DNA of 64,000 nucleotides, from contig NZ_BCWI01000001.1 in the NCBI RefSeq assembly GCF_001592125.1, positions 496,001-560,000 on the forward strand. Direction: 5' to 3'. Shown piece after piece: positions 55,344-64,000 of this stretch. How positions within the stretch are numbered: the stretch's first letter is position 1; every line of letters starts with the position of its first letter. The position numbers and the translations under genes were made by a program. This DNA is from Microbacterium hominis NBRC 15708 (lineage in GTDB: Bacteria > Actinomycetota > Actinomycetes > Actinomycetales > Microbacteriaceae). The notes below the pieces were generated by a model, which was not told the DNA's origin, searched no databases, and saw nothing but the letters and a program-made list of their open reading frames with translations.

Positions 55344-57428
55344 ATGGCCAGCCCGAAGCCGTCCGAGACCGCACCCCCCGCCGCCTTCCTCGGTGCGCCG
55401 TACGACCGCCTGGGGGTGACGCTCGGCCCGGACGGCGGAACCCTCCGCGTCTGGGCGGAGGACGCGACCGCGATCGAGCTCGTCCTGTTCGACGGCGAGG
55501 ACCTCGACTGGATCACCGCGAGCCTGCCCCTCGCGCCGACGGCCGGCGACGTGTGGGAGGTCACGACACCGGAACTGCGCGTCGGGGCCTGCTACGCGCT
55601 GCGCGTGAGCGGGCCCGCCGGCCCCGGCCAGACGTTCAACCCGGAGAGCCTGCTGATCGATCCGTACGCGCGGGGGCTCGTCCCGGTCCGCATCGGCCAG
55701 TGGCGTTCGGCCGTCGTCGACCGGGACTTCGACTGGCAGGGCGTCGGGCGACCCGCGGTCCCGCTGGATCGGACCGTGATCTACGAGGCCCACGTGAAGG
55801 GCCTCACCAAGCGGCATCCGGACATCCCGCCGGCGCTGCACGGCACGTACGCCGGTCTCGGTCACCCCGCGATGATCGCCCACCTGACCGCGCTCGGCGT
55901 GACCGCCGTCGAGCTGCTGCCGATCCACGCCTTCGAGACCGAGCCGCGCCTGCTCAACCAGGGGCTGACGAACTACTGGGGCTACAACACGCTCAATTTC
56001 TTCACCCCCCACGCCGCGTACGCGACGGCGGAGGCGATCGCCGCCGGCCCGGACGCCGTGCTCCGCGAGGTGAAGACGATGGTGCGCGATCTGCACGCCG
56101 CGGGCATCGAGGTGATCCTCGACGTCGTCTACAACCACACCTCCGAACTGGGGCTCGGCGGACCGCGCTCGAGCCTGCGCGGCATCGACAACCGCGGCTA
56201 CTACCGCCAGCAGGAGGACGGCGCCTACATCGACGTCACCGGCTGCGGCAACGCGGTGAACACCGCGACGGATGCCGCCGCCCGCCTCGTCCTGGACTCG
56301 TTGCGGTACTGGGCGCAAGAAGTGCAGATCGACGGGTTCCGCTTCGACCTCGCGGTCACGCTGGGGCGCGACGCACAGAACACGTTCGATCCTCGGCATC
56401 CGCTGCTGCGCGCGATCGTGGAAGACCCCGCCCTGGCGGGCCTGAAGATGATCGCCGAGCCCTGGGACGTGGGCATGGGCGGCTGGCAGACCGGCAACTT
56501 CGGCGCCGGCTGGTCGGAGTGGAACGACCGCTACCGCGACCGGGTGCGCAACTTCTGGCTCAGCGACGTCGACTACGCGCGCCGGGCCGCGATCTCGCCG
56601 GTCGGCGTGGGAGGGTTCGCGACGCGGCTGGCGGGATCGTCCAACACCTTCAGCGCGGAGCGCGGGCCGCTGGCGAGCGTGAACTTCGTGACCGCCCACG
56701 ACGGATTCACCCTCCGCGATCTCGTCTCGTACGACGTCAAGCACAATCTCGGCAACGGCGAGCAGAACCGCGACGGCGCCGACACCAACCGGTCCTTCAA
56801 CCACGGTGCGGAGGGACCGACCGATGACGAGGCCATCCTCGCGACGCGCCGGAAGGCGATGCGCAACCTGATCGGGACGCTCCTGCTGTCGGCCGGCGTG
56901 CCCATGATCACCGCCGGCGACGAGTTCGGGCGCTCCCAGCGCGGCAACAACAACGCCTACTGCCACGACTCGCCCCTGACTTGGCTGAACTGGGAGCACG
57001 CCGCGTGGCAGGAGGATCTCCTCGCCCATGTACGACGACTGGTGCACCTGCGACGGGAGAACCCGGCCCTGCGTCCGCGCCGCTTCGCGCGCGACGCGCA
57101 CGTGGTGCCCAGCGCATCGGTCATCGACTGGTACGACGAGAACGGCGAGACCATGTCGATCGAGCGGTGGACCGACCCGGCGCACCGCACCCTGCAGTAC
57201 GACGCCGCCTCCACGCCGGAGGAGGAGGCGCCCAACCGCATCCTGCTCGTCGTGCACGGCACCGAACGCCCCATCGACGTCACCCTGCCCCGCATCGACG
57301 GGATCACGGGGTACGTGTCGCTGTGGTCGAGCGTGCCCGACCGTCCCGACACGACGGAGCCGGTGTTCGCGCCCGGCGACGTCGTGACGCTGCCCGGCAC
57401 GGCACTGCACCTGTTCCGCGCACGATGA
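55344..57428 (+). CDS. glgX: glycogen debranching enzyme GlgX
   Basis: Isoamylase-type GH13 enzyme that hydrolyses alpha-1,6 branch points in glycogen. The 694-residue protein has an N-terminal CBM48-like domain (LGVTLGPDGGTLRVWAEDAT) and the GH13 motifs VILDVVYNHT (region I), QIDGFRFDLAV with the nucleophile aspartate, MIAEPWDVG with the acid/base glutamate, and NFVTAHDGFTLRDLV with the transition-state aspartate. The GGNNNAYCHDSPLTWLNW-like stretch (RGNNNAYCHDSPLTWLNW) is specific to GlgX. First of three alpha-glucan genes on this strand. Confidence 0.95.
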   Translation: MASPKPSETAPPAAFLGAPYDRLGVTLGPDGGTLRVWAEDATAIELVLFDGEDLDWITASLPLAPTAGDVWEVTTPELRVGACYALRVSGPAGPGQTFNPESLLIDPYARGLVPVRIGQWRSAVVDRDFDWQGVGRPAVPLDRTVIYEAHVKGLTKRHPDIPPALHGTYAGLGHPAMIAHLTALGVTAVELLPIHAFETEPRLLNQGLTNYWGYNTLNFFTPHAAYATAEAIAAGPDAVLREVKTMVRDLHAAGIEVILDVVYNHTSELGLGGPRSSLRGIDNRGYYRQQEDGAYIDVTGCGNAVNTATDAAARLVLDSLRYWAQEVQIDGFRFDLAVTLGRDAQNTFDPRHPLLRAIVEDPALAGLKMIAEPWDVGMGGWQTGNFGAGWSEWNDRYRDRVRNFWLSDVDYARRAAISPVGVGGFATRLAGSSNTFSAERGPLASVNFVTAHDGFTLRDLVSYDVKHNLGNGEQNRDGADTNRSFNHGAEGPTDDEAILATRRKAMRNLIGTLLLSAGVPMITAGDEFGRSQRGNNNAYCHDSPLTWLNWEHAAWQEDLLAHVRRLVHLRRENPALRPRRFARDAHVVPSASVIDWYDENGETMSIERWTDPAHRTLQYDAASTPEEEAPNRILLVVHGTERPIDVTLPRIDGITGYVSLWSSVPDRPDTTEPVFAPGDVVTLPGTALHLFRAR

Positions 57429-57484
57429 GGCGGACCCGCGGGCAGATGGTGTCCGCCGCTGCGCTTCGGCGGTAGGTTCGAGAC

Positions 57485-59605
57485 GTGGCATCGACGACGC
57501 GCTCCGTTCCTTCCGACCTCCCCCGCGCGACGACGCCGCCCCCGCGCACGGCGCCCCTGCGCAGCGCGGCGCCCCTGCCGGTCCGCCCGGCCGTGCCGTG
57601 GCGCGCCGTCGCCGACACGCGCACCGGACGCATCCCGATGGCCGGCGCGCACCCGTCCGTCCCCGACGGTCTCTTCCGGCCGTCCGCCTTCGCGGGCGAG
57701 GCGGTGCCGTTCGTGGTCACCGCCTTCCGCGAGGGGCACGATCTCATCGGCGTCCACGTGCGGCTCTTCTCCCCCGCGGGCGACGAGTCGCTGCACCGGC
57801 TGGAGCCCGTGGGCGACGGCTTCGACCGCTGGAGCGTGCAGCTCGCGCCCGTCGAGGAGGGGGTGTGGCGGTTCCGGTTCGAAGCGTTCGCGGACGACTT
57901 CGCGACGTGGGAGCACGCCGCCGCCCTGAAGATCGCCGCGGGTGTCGATGCCCCGCTCATGCGCGAGGCGGGCGCGCGTCTGCTCACCTCCGCCGCCGCG
58001 GAGAAGGACCGTCCGGCGGCGGAGCGGCGCGCGCTGACGGCGGCGGCCGCGGCGCTGCGCGACGGGGACGTCACGGACGAGTCGGCTCTCGTCGTGGTGC
58101 GCGATCCGGCGCTCGCGTCCTTCTTCCGCGCACGACCCGTGCAGTCCCTCCTCACGGTGGGGGCCGAGCAGGAGCTCCTCGTGGAGCGGGAGCGCGCCGG
58201 TGTGGGCGCCTGGTACGAGTTCTTCCCGCGCTCGGAGGGCGCCAAGCGGCTCAAGGACGGCACGATCCGCAGCGGCACCTTCCGCACGGCCGCCAAGCGG
58301 CTCCCCGCGGTCTCCGCGATGGGCTTCGACGTGCTCTACCTCCCCCCGATCCACCCGATCGGCGAGAGGAACCGCAAGGGCCCCAACAACACGCTCACGG
58401 CCGGCCCGGGAGACCCCGGCTCGCCCTGGGCGATCGGATCCGCGGCGGGCGGGCACGACACCGTGCACCCCGATCTCGGCACCCTCGCCGATTTCCGCGC
58501 CTTCGTCCGTGCCGCGCGTGCGGAGGGCCTGGAGATCGCCCTCGACCTCGCGCTGCAGGCCGCTCCCGACCACCCGTGGGTGGCCGCTCACCCCGAGTGG
58601 TTCACGACCCTGCCCGACGGCTCGATCGCGTACGCCGAGAACCCGCCGAAGAAGTATCAGGACATCTACCCGATCAACTTCGACAACGACCCCGAGGGCA
58701 TTCGCGCCGAGGTGCTGCGCATCGTCCGGCACTGGATCGCGCAGGGCGTGAAGATCTTCCGCGTCGACAACCCCCACACCAAGCCGTTGCAGTTCTGGGA
58801 ATGGCTCATCGCGACGGTCAACGCGGAGCACCCCGACGTCGTCTTCCTCGCCGAGGCGTTCACCCGGCCGGCCCCGCTGCAGGCCCTCGCGCAGGCGGGT
58901 TTCCAGCAGAGCTACTCCTACTTCACGTGGCGCAACACCAAGGCCGAGCTCGAGGAGTTCTTCCGCTGGATCTCGCAGGACACGGCGGACTTCATGCGTC
59001 CCAACCTGTTCGTCAACACGCCCGACATCCTCACCGAGTACCTCCAGTACGGCGGCCGGCCGGCGTACAAGATCCGTGCGGCCCTGGCCGCCACCGCCGG
59101 CGCCTCGTACGGGGTGTACACCGGCTACGAGCTCATCGAGAACGTCGCGCGGCCGGGGTCCGAGGAGAACATCGACAACGAGAAGTACGAGTACAAGCTG
59201 CGCGACTGGGATGCCGCGGCATCCGCCGGGGTCTCGATCGCTCCCTACCTCACGCGGCTCAACGAGATCCGCAGGGCGCACCCGTCGCTTCGTCAGCTGC
59301 GCGACCTCAGCATCCACTGGAGCGACGACGACGCCATCCTGGTGTACGTCAAGCACCTGCCCGCCGCCCTGAGCGAGACCGGACGGGCCGACACGATCAT
59401 CGTCGTGGCCAACGTCGATCCGCACTCCACGCGGCAGACGACCGTCCACATCGACAGTTCCGTTTTCGGGGTGACGCCCGGCAGCGACTACGTCGTGGAG
59501 GACCTCATCACGGGCGCCACCTGGACGTGGAACCGCGACAACTTCGTCCGACTGGACGCGTTCGACGAACCCGTCCACATCCTGCACGTGAAGGAGTCCC
59601 GATGA
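57485..59605 (+). CDS. glgE: alpha-1,4-glucan:maltose-1-phosphate maltosyltransferase
   Basis: Extends glucan chains with maltose 1-phosphate, the key step of the actinobacterial GlgE pathway. The 706-residue protein has the N-terminal CBM-like region (FREGHDLIGVHVRLFSPAGD), then GH13 motifs adapted to GlgE: IALDLALQAAPDHPW, GVKIFRVDNPHTKPLQFWEW with the nucleophile aspartate, and DVVFLAEAFTRP with the acid/base glutamate. IDNEKYEYKLRDWD is a GlgE-specific stretch. The start is GTG at 57485. An Ala/Pro-rich lead of about 40 residues is extra. The stop overlaps the glgB ATG. The maltose 1-phosphate maker (TreS/Pep2 or GlgM) is not in the window. Confidence 0.95.
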   Translation: MASTTRSVPSDLPRATTPPPRTAPLRSAAPLPVRPAVPWRAVADTRTGRIPMAGAHPSVPDGLFRPSAFAGEAVPFVVTAFREGHDLIGVHVRLFSPAGDESLHRLEPVGDGFDRWSVQLAPVEEGVWRFRFEAFADDFATWEHAAALKIAAGVDAPLMREAGARLLTSAAAEKDRPAAERRALTAAAAALRDGDVTDESALVVVRDPALASFFRARPVQSLLTVGAEQELLVERERAGVGAWYEFFPRSEGAKRLKDGTIRSGTFRTAAKRLPAVSAMGFDVLYLPPIHPIGERNRKGPNNTLTAGPGDPGSPWAIGSAAGGHDTVHPDLGTLADFRAFVRAARAEGLEIALDLALQAAPDHPWVAAHPEWFTTLPDGSIAYAENPPKKYQDIYPINFDNDPEGIRAEVLRIVRHWIAQGVKIFRVDNPHTKPLQFWEWLIATVNAEHPDVVFLAEAFTRPAPLQALAQAGFQQSYSYFTWRNTKAELEEFFRWISQDTADFMRPNLFVNTPDILTEYLQYGGRPAYKIRAALAATAGASYGVYTGYELIENVARPGSEENIDNEKYEYKLRDWDAAASAGVSIAPYLTRLNEIRRAHPSLRQLRDLSIHWSDDDAILVYVKHLPAALSETGRADTIIVVANVDPHSTRQTTVHIDSSVFGVTPGSDYVVEDLITGATWTWNRDNFVRLDAFDEPVHILHVKESR

Positions 59606-61740
59606 GCGACGTATCCGACGAGGTGCTCGACACCGTCGCCACCGGCTCCTACCACGCACCGCACGACGTCCTGGGCCCGCACCGGCGCGCCGACGGCACC
59701 TGGGTGATCCGTGCCCGACGCCCGATGGCGTCGTCGGTCACGGCGGTCACCGACGAGGGCGTCCGCATCCCCCTGGACCATGTGCGCTCCGGCATCTGGG
59801 AAGGCTCCGCCGCGGAGCAGCCGCGCGCCTACGAGATCGTCGCCGCGTACGACGGTGCGCCGGACTTCCGCGCCGACGACCCCTATCGCCACCTCCCCAC
59901 CCTCGGCGACGTCGACCGCCACCTCATCGCGGAAGGCCGGCACGAACAGCTCTGGCACGCGCTCGGCGCCCACGTCCGCCACTACGACGGCGTCGCCGGC
60001 GTGTCCTTCGCCGTCTGGGCGCCCAACGCGCGCGCGGTCCGCGTCGTCGGAGACTTCAACGCGTGGGACGGTCAGGGCCACGCACTGCGCAGCCTGGGAT
60101 CGAGCGGTGTCTGGGAGCTGTTCGTGCCGGGGCTCGGCGCCGGCACGGTGTACAAGTACGAGATCCTGACGCGGCACGGCGGCTGGATCCTGAAGGCCGA
60201 CCCGATGGCCCAACGCGCGGAGGTCCCGCCGGCGACGGGGTCGATCGTCACCGAGAGCGCGCACACGTGGGGCGACGGCGCATGGATGAGCGCCCGCGCC
60301 GAGCGCGACGTCCTCGCGCAGCCGATGTCCACCTACGAGCTGCACCTCGGCTCGTGGCGGCCCGGTCTCGGCTACCGCGACGCGGCGGAGCCCCTGATCG
60401 ACTACCTTACGGAGGTCGGCTACACGCACGTCGAGTTCCTGCCGCTGGCGGAGCACCCGTTCGGCGGGTCCTGGGGCTACCAGGTGAGCGGCTACTACGC
60501 GCCGACCAGCCGCTTCGGAAGCCCCGACGACCTCCGCTACCTGATCGACCGTCTGCACCAGGCCGGCTTCGGCGTGATCATGGACTGGGTGCCGGGACAC
60601 TTCCCCAAGGACGCCTTCGCCCTCGCCCGCTTCGACGGCGACCCCCTCTACGAGCACCCGGACCCGCGGCGTGGCGAGCACAAAGACTGGGGCACGCTGA
60701 TCTTCGACTACGGCCGCAACGAGGTGCGCAACTTCCTCGTCGCGAACGCGCTGTACTGGTTGGAGGAGTTCCACGTCGACGGTCTCCGCGTGGATGCCGT
60801 GGCCTCCATGCTCTACCTCGACTACTCGCGCGAGGAAGGCCAGTGGGAGCCGAACATCTACGGCGGCCGGGAGAACCTGGAGGCCATCCGGTTCCTGCAA
60901 GAGGTGAACGCGACGGCCTACAAGCGCTACCCGGGCATCGCGATGATCGCGGAGGAGTCGACGAGCTACCCGGGCGTGACGGCCCCGACCAGCGCCGGAG
61001 GGCTCGGTTTCGGCTTCAAGTGGAACATGGGCTGGATGAACGACTCCCTGGAGTACATCAAGCGCGACCCCATGTACCGCGCGCATCACGAGGGCGAGCT
61101 GTCGTTCTCGTTCGTCTACGCGTTCAGCGAGCACTTCATCCTCCCCATCAGCCACGACGAGGTCGTGCACGGCAAGGGCACGCTGTTCACCCGGATGCCG
61201 GGCGATCACTGGCAGAAGCTGGCGAACACCCGCGCCTTCCTCGCCTACATGTGGGGGCACCCGGGTAAGCAGCTGCTGTTCATGGGCCAGGATTTCGGCC
61301 AGCTCTCCGAGTGGTCGGAGGGACGCGGCCTCGACTGGTGGATGCTCGATCAGCCGCCGCACCGCCGGCTGCTCGACTTCGTCGGCGCGCTGAACCGCGT
61401 CTACCGGGAGAATCCCCCCCTGTGGGCCCGCGACAGCGACGGCTCGGCGTTCTCGCGCATCGGCGCCCCGACCTGGAACCCGAACGTGATCGCCTTCACG
61501 CGCTACGACCACGAGGGCAACGCCGTCGCCGTGGTGTGCAACTTCTCCGGCGTGCCGCTGCACGACTACGCGCTGGATCTTCCTGCCGGCGGCGAGTGGA
61601 CCGAGCTGCTCAACTCGGATGCAGAGGCGTACGGCGGCTCCGGCGTCGGCAACCTCGGAACGGTGCACGCCGACGGCAACGGGCGCGCGACCCTCGTGCT
61701 GCCGCCGCTGGGCGTGCTCTGGCTCGGCCGATCCGCCTAG
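59602..61740 (+). CDS. glgB: 1,4-alpha-glucan branching enzyme
   Basis: Introduces alpha-1,6 branches into glucans made by GlgE. The 712-residue GH13 enzyme has an N-terminal extra domain, a CBM48 domain (VSFAVWAPNARAVRVVGDFN) and catalytic motifs VIMDWVPGHF, FHVDGLRVDAVASMLYLDYS (nucleophile aspartate), AMIAEESTSYPGV (glutamate) and LPISHDEVVHGKG. It starts in the glgE stop (ATGA) with AAGGAG nine bases before, so the two are tightly coupled. glgE-glgB pairing is standard in actinobacteria. Confidence 0.96.
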   Translation: MSDVSDEVLDTVATGSYHAPHDVLGPHRRADGTWVIRARRPMASSVTAVTDEGVRIPLDHVRSGIWEGSAAEQPRAYEIVAAYDGAPDFRADDPYRHLPTLGDVDRHLIAEGRHEQLWHALGAHVRHYDGVAGVSFAVWAPNARAVRVVGDFNAWDGQGHALRSLGSSGVWELFVPGLGAGTVYKYEILTRHGGWILKADPMAQRAEVPPATGSIVTESAHTWGDGAWMSARAERDVLAQPMSTYELHLGSWRPGLGYRDAAEPLIDYLTEVGYTHVEFLPLAEHPFGGSWGYQVSGYYAPTSRFGSPDDLRYLIDRLHQAGFGVIMDWVPGHFPKDAFALARFDGDPLYEHPDPRRGEHKDWGTLIFDYGRNEVRNFLVANALYWLEEFHVDGLRVDAVASMLYLDYSREEGQWEPNIYGGRENLEAIRFLQEVNATAYKRYPGIAMIAEESTSYPGVTAPTSAGGLGFGFKWNMGWMNDSLEYIKRDPMYRAHHEGELSFSFVYAFSEHFILPISHDEVVHGKGTLFTRMPGDHWQKLANTRAFLAYMWGHPGKQLLFMGQDFGQLSEWSEGRGLDWWMLDQPPHRRLLDFVGALNRVYRENPPLWARDSDGSAFSRIGAPTWNPNVIAFTRYDHEGNAVAVVCNFSGVPLHDYALDLPAGGEWTELLNSDAEAYGGSGVGNLGTVHADGNGRATLVLPPLGVLWLGRSA

Positions 61741-61777
61741 AGCGGCGGTATGGCGGGGCCGGCGCCGGGACGCGGGG

Positions 61778-62713
61778 TCAGAACAGCAGTGAGGTCAGCC
61801 GTCCGCGGGCGCGGATGACGCGCGCGTCGCCGTCGCCGACGAGCGCGAACAGCTCGACGAGCCGCTCCCGCACCGGCGCCCGTTCGTCCGACGGCAGCGC
61901 GGCGAAGAGGTCGAGCAGGCGGCCGAAGGCGTCGTCGACGTGCCCGCCGGCGATGTCGAGGTCGGCGACGGCGAACTGCGCCTCGATGTCGCGGGGAGCC
62001 TCCGCCGCGGCGGCGCGGGCCTGGGCGAGATCGAGGCTCTGGACGCGCTGAAGCAGTCGCACCTGACCGAGACCGGCGCGCGCCTGCTCGTCGCGGGGGT
62101 TCTCGGACAGGGCGGCCTCGTAAGCGGAGACCGCACGCCCGTAGTCGCCGGCCTCGATCGCGTCGAAGGCCTCCTGATGGAGGGGCGGAAGAGCGGGCTC
62201 GGCATCATCGGCGGCATCCGCGCCGGCGCCGTCCACGGGCACGGTGCCGGTCACGCCGTTCTGGGCCGCGAGCTGCAGGAGCTGGGCGAACACCTCGCGC
62301 ACCTGCTGTTCGGGGACGGCGCCGGTGAACAGCGGCACCGGCTGCCCCGCGACGAGCGCCACGACCATCGGGATGGACTGCGCGCGGAACCCCTGGGCGA
62401 GCTGGGGGTTCGCGTCGACGTCGACCTTGGCGAGCACGAGGCGTCCGCCGAGCTCGACGACGACCTTCTCCAGGATCGGGCTGAGCTGCGTGCAGGGGCC
62501 GCACCATTCGGCCCAGAGGTCCACCACGACCGGCACGGATCGCGAGAGTTCGAGGACCTCGCCGAAGGTCGCGTCGGTCGCGTCGAAGACGAGCGGGGTG
62601 GCGGTCGGCGCGCCCGCGGCGGGAGCCGTACCGGCCGGCGCGGCGGCACGCGATCGGAGAGAGGACAGGTCGACGGCACCGCGCAGCACGGCGCCCGAGG
62701 TGGGATCGCTCAC
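61778..62713 (-). CDS. thioredoxin-TPR protein (CnoX-like co-chaperone)
   Basis: A 311-residue cytoplasmic protein. A thioredoxin domain spans residues about 45-150 with VVVDLWAEWCGPCTQLSPIL, retaining both active-site cysteines, then the cis-proline region SIPMVVALV. From about residue 180 it has tetratricopeptide-like helices (HQEAFDAIEAGDYGRAVSAY, then DEQARAGLGQVRLLQRVQ). This is the CnoX/YbbN layout, whose E. coli member is a redox chaperone for hypochlorite stress. The start is GTG 62713, directly after the TAA of the preceding gene, so it is coupled to it. Confidence 0.85.
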   Translation of the reverse strand: MSDPTSGAVLRGAVDLSSLRSRAAAPAGTAPAAGAPTATPLVFDATDATFGEVLELSRSVPVVVDLWAEWCGPCTQLSPILEKVVVELGGRLVLAKVDVDANPQLAQGFRAQSIPMVVALVAGQPVPLFTGAVPEQQVREVFAQLLQLAAQNGVTGTVPVDGAGADAADDAEPALPPLHQEAFDAIEAGDYGRAVSAYEAALSENPRDEQARAGLGQVRLLQRVQSLDLAQARAAAAEAPRDIEAQFAVADLDIAGGHVDDAFGRLLDLFAALPSDERAPVRERLVELFALVGDGDARVIRARGRLTSLLF

Positions 62714-63991
62714 TTATGAGACCACTTTCGCGTCGAGGATGGAGGTGGAATAGCCCAGCAGCTGGATGCGCTTGTTCGAGCTCTGCGACGGCACGAAGAA
62801 GAACAGCTGATCGACGAAGGTCGTCGTGAAGCCGCTGGAGGACTGGTTCACGCCGGTGAGCGTCTGCACGATCGGGTTGTTGTCGAGCTTGATGACGGCG
62901 TCGGTGTTCGTGGGCTTCACCGTGTCGCTCTCGTGCACCGTGACCGCGACGATCGCCCCCGAGTCGAGTGTCGCGAGGGAGATCGGCTCGTCGGGCCCCG
63001 CCGAGGCGGCGAAGCTGAGCGTGCCCGTCTGGGCGCCGGTCTGGTTGAACGACTCCAGCCGTGCGGCGCGGTTGTCGGCGACGAGCTTGCGGAACGGGTC
63101 GTTCGTGGCGTCGAACTGTCCCGCGAACGGGCTGCTGTCGCCGTTGGTCAGGATGTCCGCGTAGGCGGCGGCGACCTTGTTCGGAGCGAGCGCGAGGAAC
63201 GGCGAGTCGGGGTCGATCGCGATGGCGCCCACGTACGCGGGAGCGAGGTTGAGGCTCGCCTGCGACACCAGCTCGGCCTGGTTGGTCACCTTGTAGGGCG
63301 ACCACGGGTCTTCCTGGGTCACGCTGAGGATGACGTCGCCGGTCTCGATGACGGCGAAGAACGTCCGCGGCCACCCGTCGTAGGCCTCCGGCAGGATGAC
63401 CTTGACCGGCTTGTCGGGCAGGGCACCCAGTGCCGTGTGCCCGGCGACGTCGCGCAGGCGGTAGTCGGTCTCGCGTGCGGCCAGTGCCGAGTCGGTGAGC
63501 CGCTCGGCGGCGGCGGCGGGATCCTTCGCGGCATCCGCCTTCGCCACCTGCTCGGAGATCCGGGTGAGGATGCGCTCGGCCTGGGCCTGCGTGACGGCGG
63601 GGCTGCCCTGGTCCTGCGGCACGACGACGCTCTCCGATGCCGTGGGGGTCGGGGTGCCGGCCAGCTGAGGCCACGCATCGGCGGTGCAGCCGGTGAACAG
63701 GAGGGCGGACAGGCCCACGGCGGGTGCGGCCAGCAGGACGCGCTTTCCCCGGCTGAGCTGACGACGTGTCGGCGTGGCGCTGATCACTCCCTTGTCGGCG
63801 CCCTCCACCGCGACATCGATCGGCTCGGTGACGGGCATGGGCAGCCCCTTGCGACGGGGCCCCCGCGACCGGCGGGCATGGCGGACGCCCAGGACGTACA
63901 GCACGAGACCGATGAGGAGCAGGATGCTGCCGCCGACGATGAGCGGACCGGCCCAGGGGGTCGTCGCGCCGGTCGGCCACGTGACGGTCAT
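62714..63991 (-). CDS. membrane-anchored hypothetical protein
   Basis: A 425-residue protein of unknown function. The N-terminus has two hydrophobic segments: GPLIVGGSILLLIGLVLYVL (residues about 15-35) and, after a basic cytoplasmic loop (RHARRSRGPRRKG), VLLAAPAVGLSALLFTGC near residues 84-101. The large C-terminal part, about 320 residues, would be outside the cell and looks like a soluble globular domain with Asp/Ala-rich helices. The cysteine after ALLFTG could be mistaken for a lipobox, but it follows an internal membrane segment. The ATG at 63991 overlaps the possible 3' end of a gene outside the window. Confidence 0.72.
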   Translation of the reverse strand: MTVTWPTGATTPWAGPLIVGGSILLLIGLVLYVLGVRHARRSRGPRRKGLPMPVTEPIDVAVEGADKGVISATPTRRQLSRGKRVLLAAPAVGLSALLFTGCTADAWPQLAGTPTPTASESVVVPQDQGSPAVTQAQAERILTRISEQVAKADAAKDPAAAAERLTDSALAARETDYRLRDVAGHTALGALPDKPVKVILPEAYDGWPRTFFAVIETGDVILSVTQEDPWSPYKVTNQAELVSQASLNLAPAYVGAIAIDPDSPFLALAPNKVAAAYADILTNGDSSPFAGQFDATNDPFRKLVADNRAARLESFNQTGAQTGTLSFAASAGPDEPISLATLDSGAIVAVTVHESDTVKPTNTDAVIKLDNNPIVQTLTGVNQSSSGFTTTFVDQLFFFVPSQSSNKRIQLLGYSTSILDAKVVS

Positions 63992-64000
63992 GCTCGACGG

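Noticed and set aside
57598..61740. A 1380-codon plus-strand frame that would fuse an unknown domain to GlgB
   Set aside because: The first two thirds are the off-frame shadow of glgE. GlgB starts at ATG 59602 with AAGGAG, overlapping the glgE stop.
62714..63991. The GC cysteine in ALLFTGC considered as a lipobox
   Set aside because: It follows the second of two membrane segments about 100 residues in, not an N-terminal signal peptide, so lipoprotein processing from this start is doubtful. A later start, giving a true lipoprotein, remains possible.

Overview
The window is high-GC, gene-dense chromosomal DNA from an actinobacterium, most likely Microbacteriaceae and probably Microbacterium. 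The evidence is the GlgE maltosyltransferase, paired clpP1/clpP2, a GatCAB amidotransferase, ClpS followed by a DUF2017 protein, an ultrashort actinobacterial T-box in front of ileS, dispersed repeats containing GTCGTTGAGCGAGCGCAGCG, and frequent use of the word GGATGCC. It reads as core genome: there is no insertion sequence, prophage, plasmid gene or CRISPR array, and no gap above 300 bases lacks an explanation.

Layout. 1-3.2 kb: 5' part of ileS with its T-box, a pentapeptide-like protein and a GNAT acetyltransferase, then an AbiEi/DUF559-type nuclease gene bracketed by two 79-bp direct repeats. 3.2-10.8 kb: valS, a small acidic protein, a RibD-like reductase, a regulator-MFS exporter pair and a divergent M3 peptidase sharing a nested palindromic operator. 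10.8-16.7 kb: clpX, clpP2, clpP1 and tig with hairpin terminators, paired repeats and tRNA-Pro and tRNA-Gly. 16.7-26 kb: gamma-carbonic-anhydrase-like protein, dps, an rpiB-nei-paiB-amidohydrolase run, an ArsR-SulP pair and pepN. 26-33.1 kb: one tightly packed run of ABC ATPase, permease, histidine kinase, response regulator, MscS channel, truncated globin and an FAD dehydrogenase. 33.1-41 kb: two thioesterases, ettA, a lipoprotein, a secondary ssb, and a MocR regulator facing a YczE membrane protein. 41-45.3 kb: tRNA-Arg, orn, tRNA-His, a zincin, clpS, DUF2017, a P-loop kinase, a GerW-like protein and dinB. 45.3-55.3 kb: gatCAB, an acyl-CoA ligase, ligA, mnmA and a cysteine desulfurase. 55.3-64 kb: glgX-glgE-glgB, then a thioredoxin-TPR protein and a large membrane-anchored protein.

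Functional themes are translation fidelity (ileS, valS, gatCAB, mnmA, ettA, tRNAs), protein quality control (Clp proteases, ClpS, trigger factor, CnoX-like thioredoxin, PepN, M3 peptidase), DNA repair (ligA, nei, dinB, ssb) and alpha-glucan metabolism. From memory, valS-clpX-clpP2-clpP1-tig-nei-rpiB-pepN-glbO-ettA-ssb follows the Mycobacterium tuberculosis Rv2448c-Rv2478c region, which supports many calls here and points to the genes that break that order.

The most useful second looks are the repeat-bracketed DUF559 gene, the coupled zincin-ClpS-DUF2017 module, the seven-gene signalling/MscS/globin run, several palindromic operators that sit on start sites, and the over-used heptamer GGATGCC. 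All calls come from reading the sequence; nothing was searched against a database.
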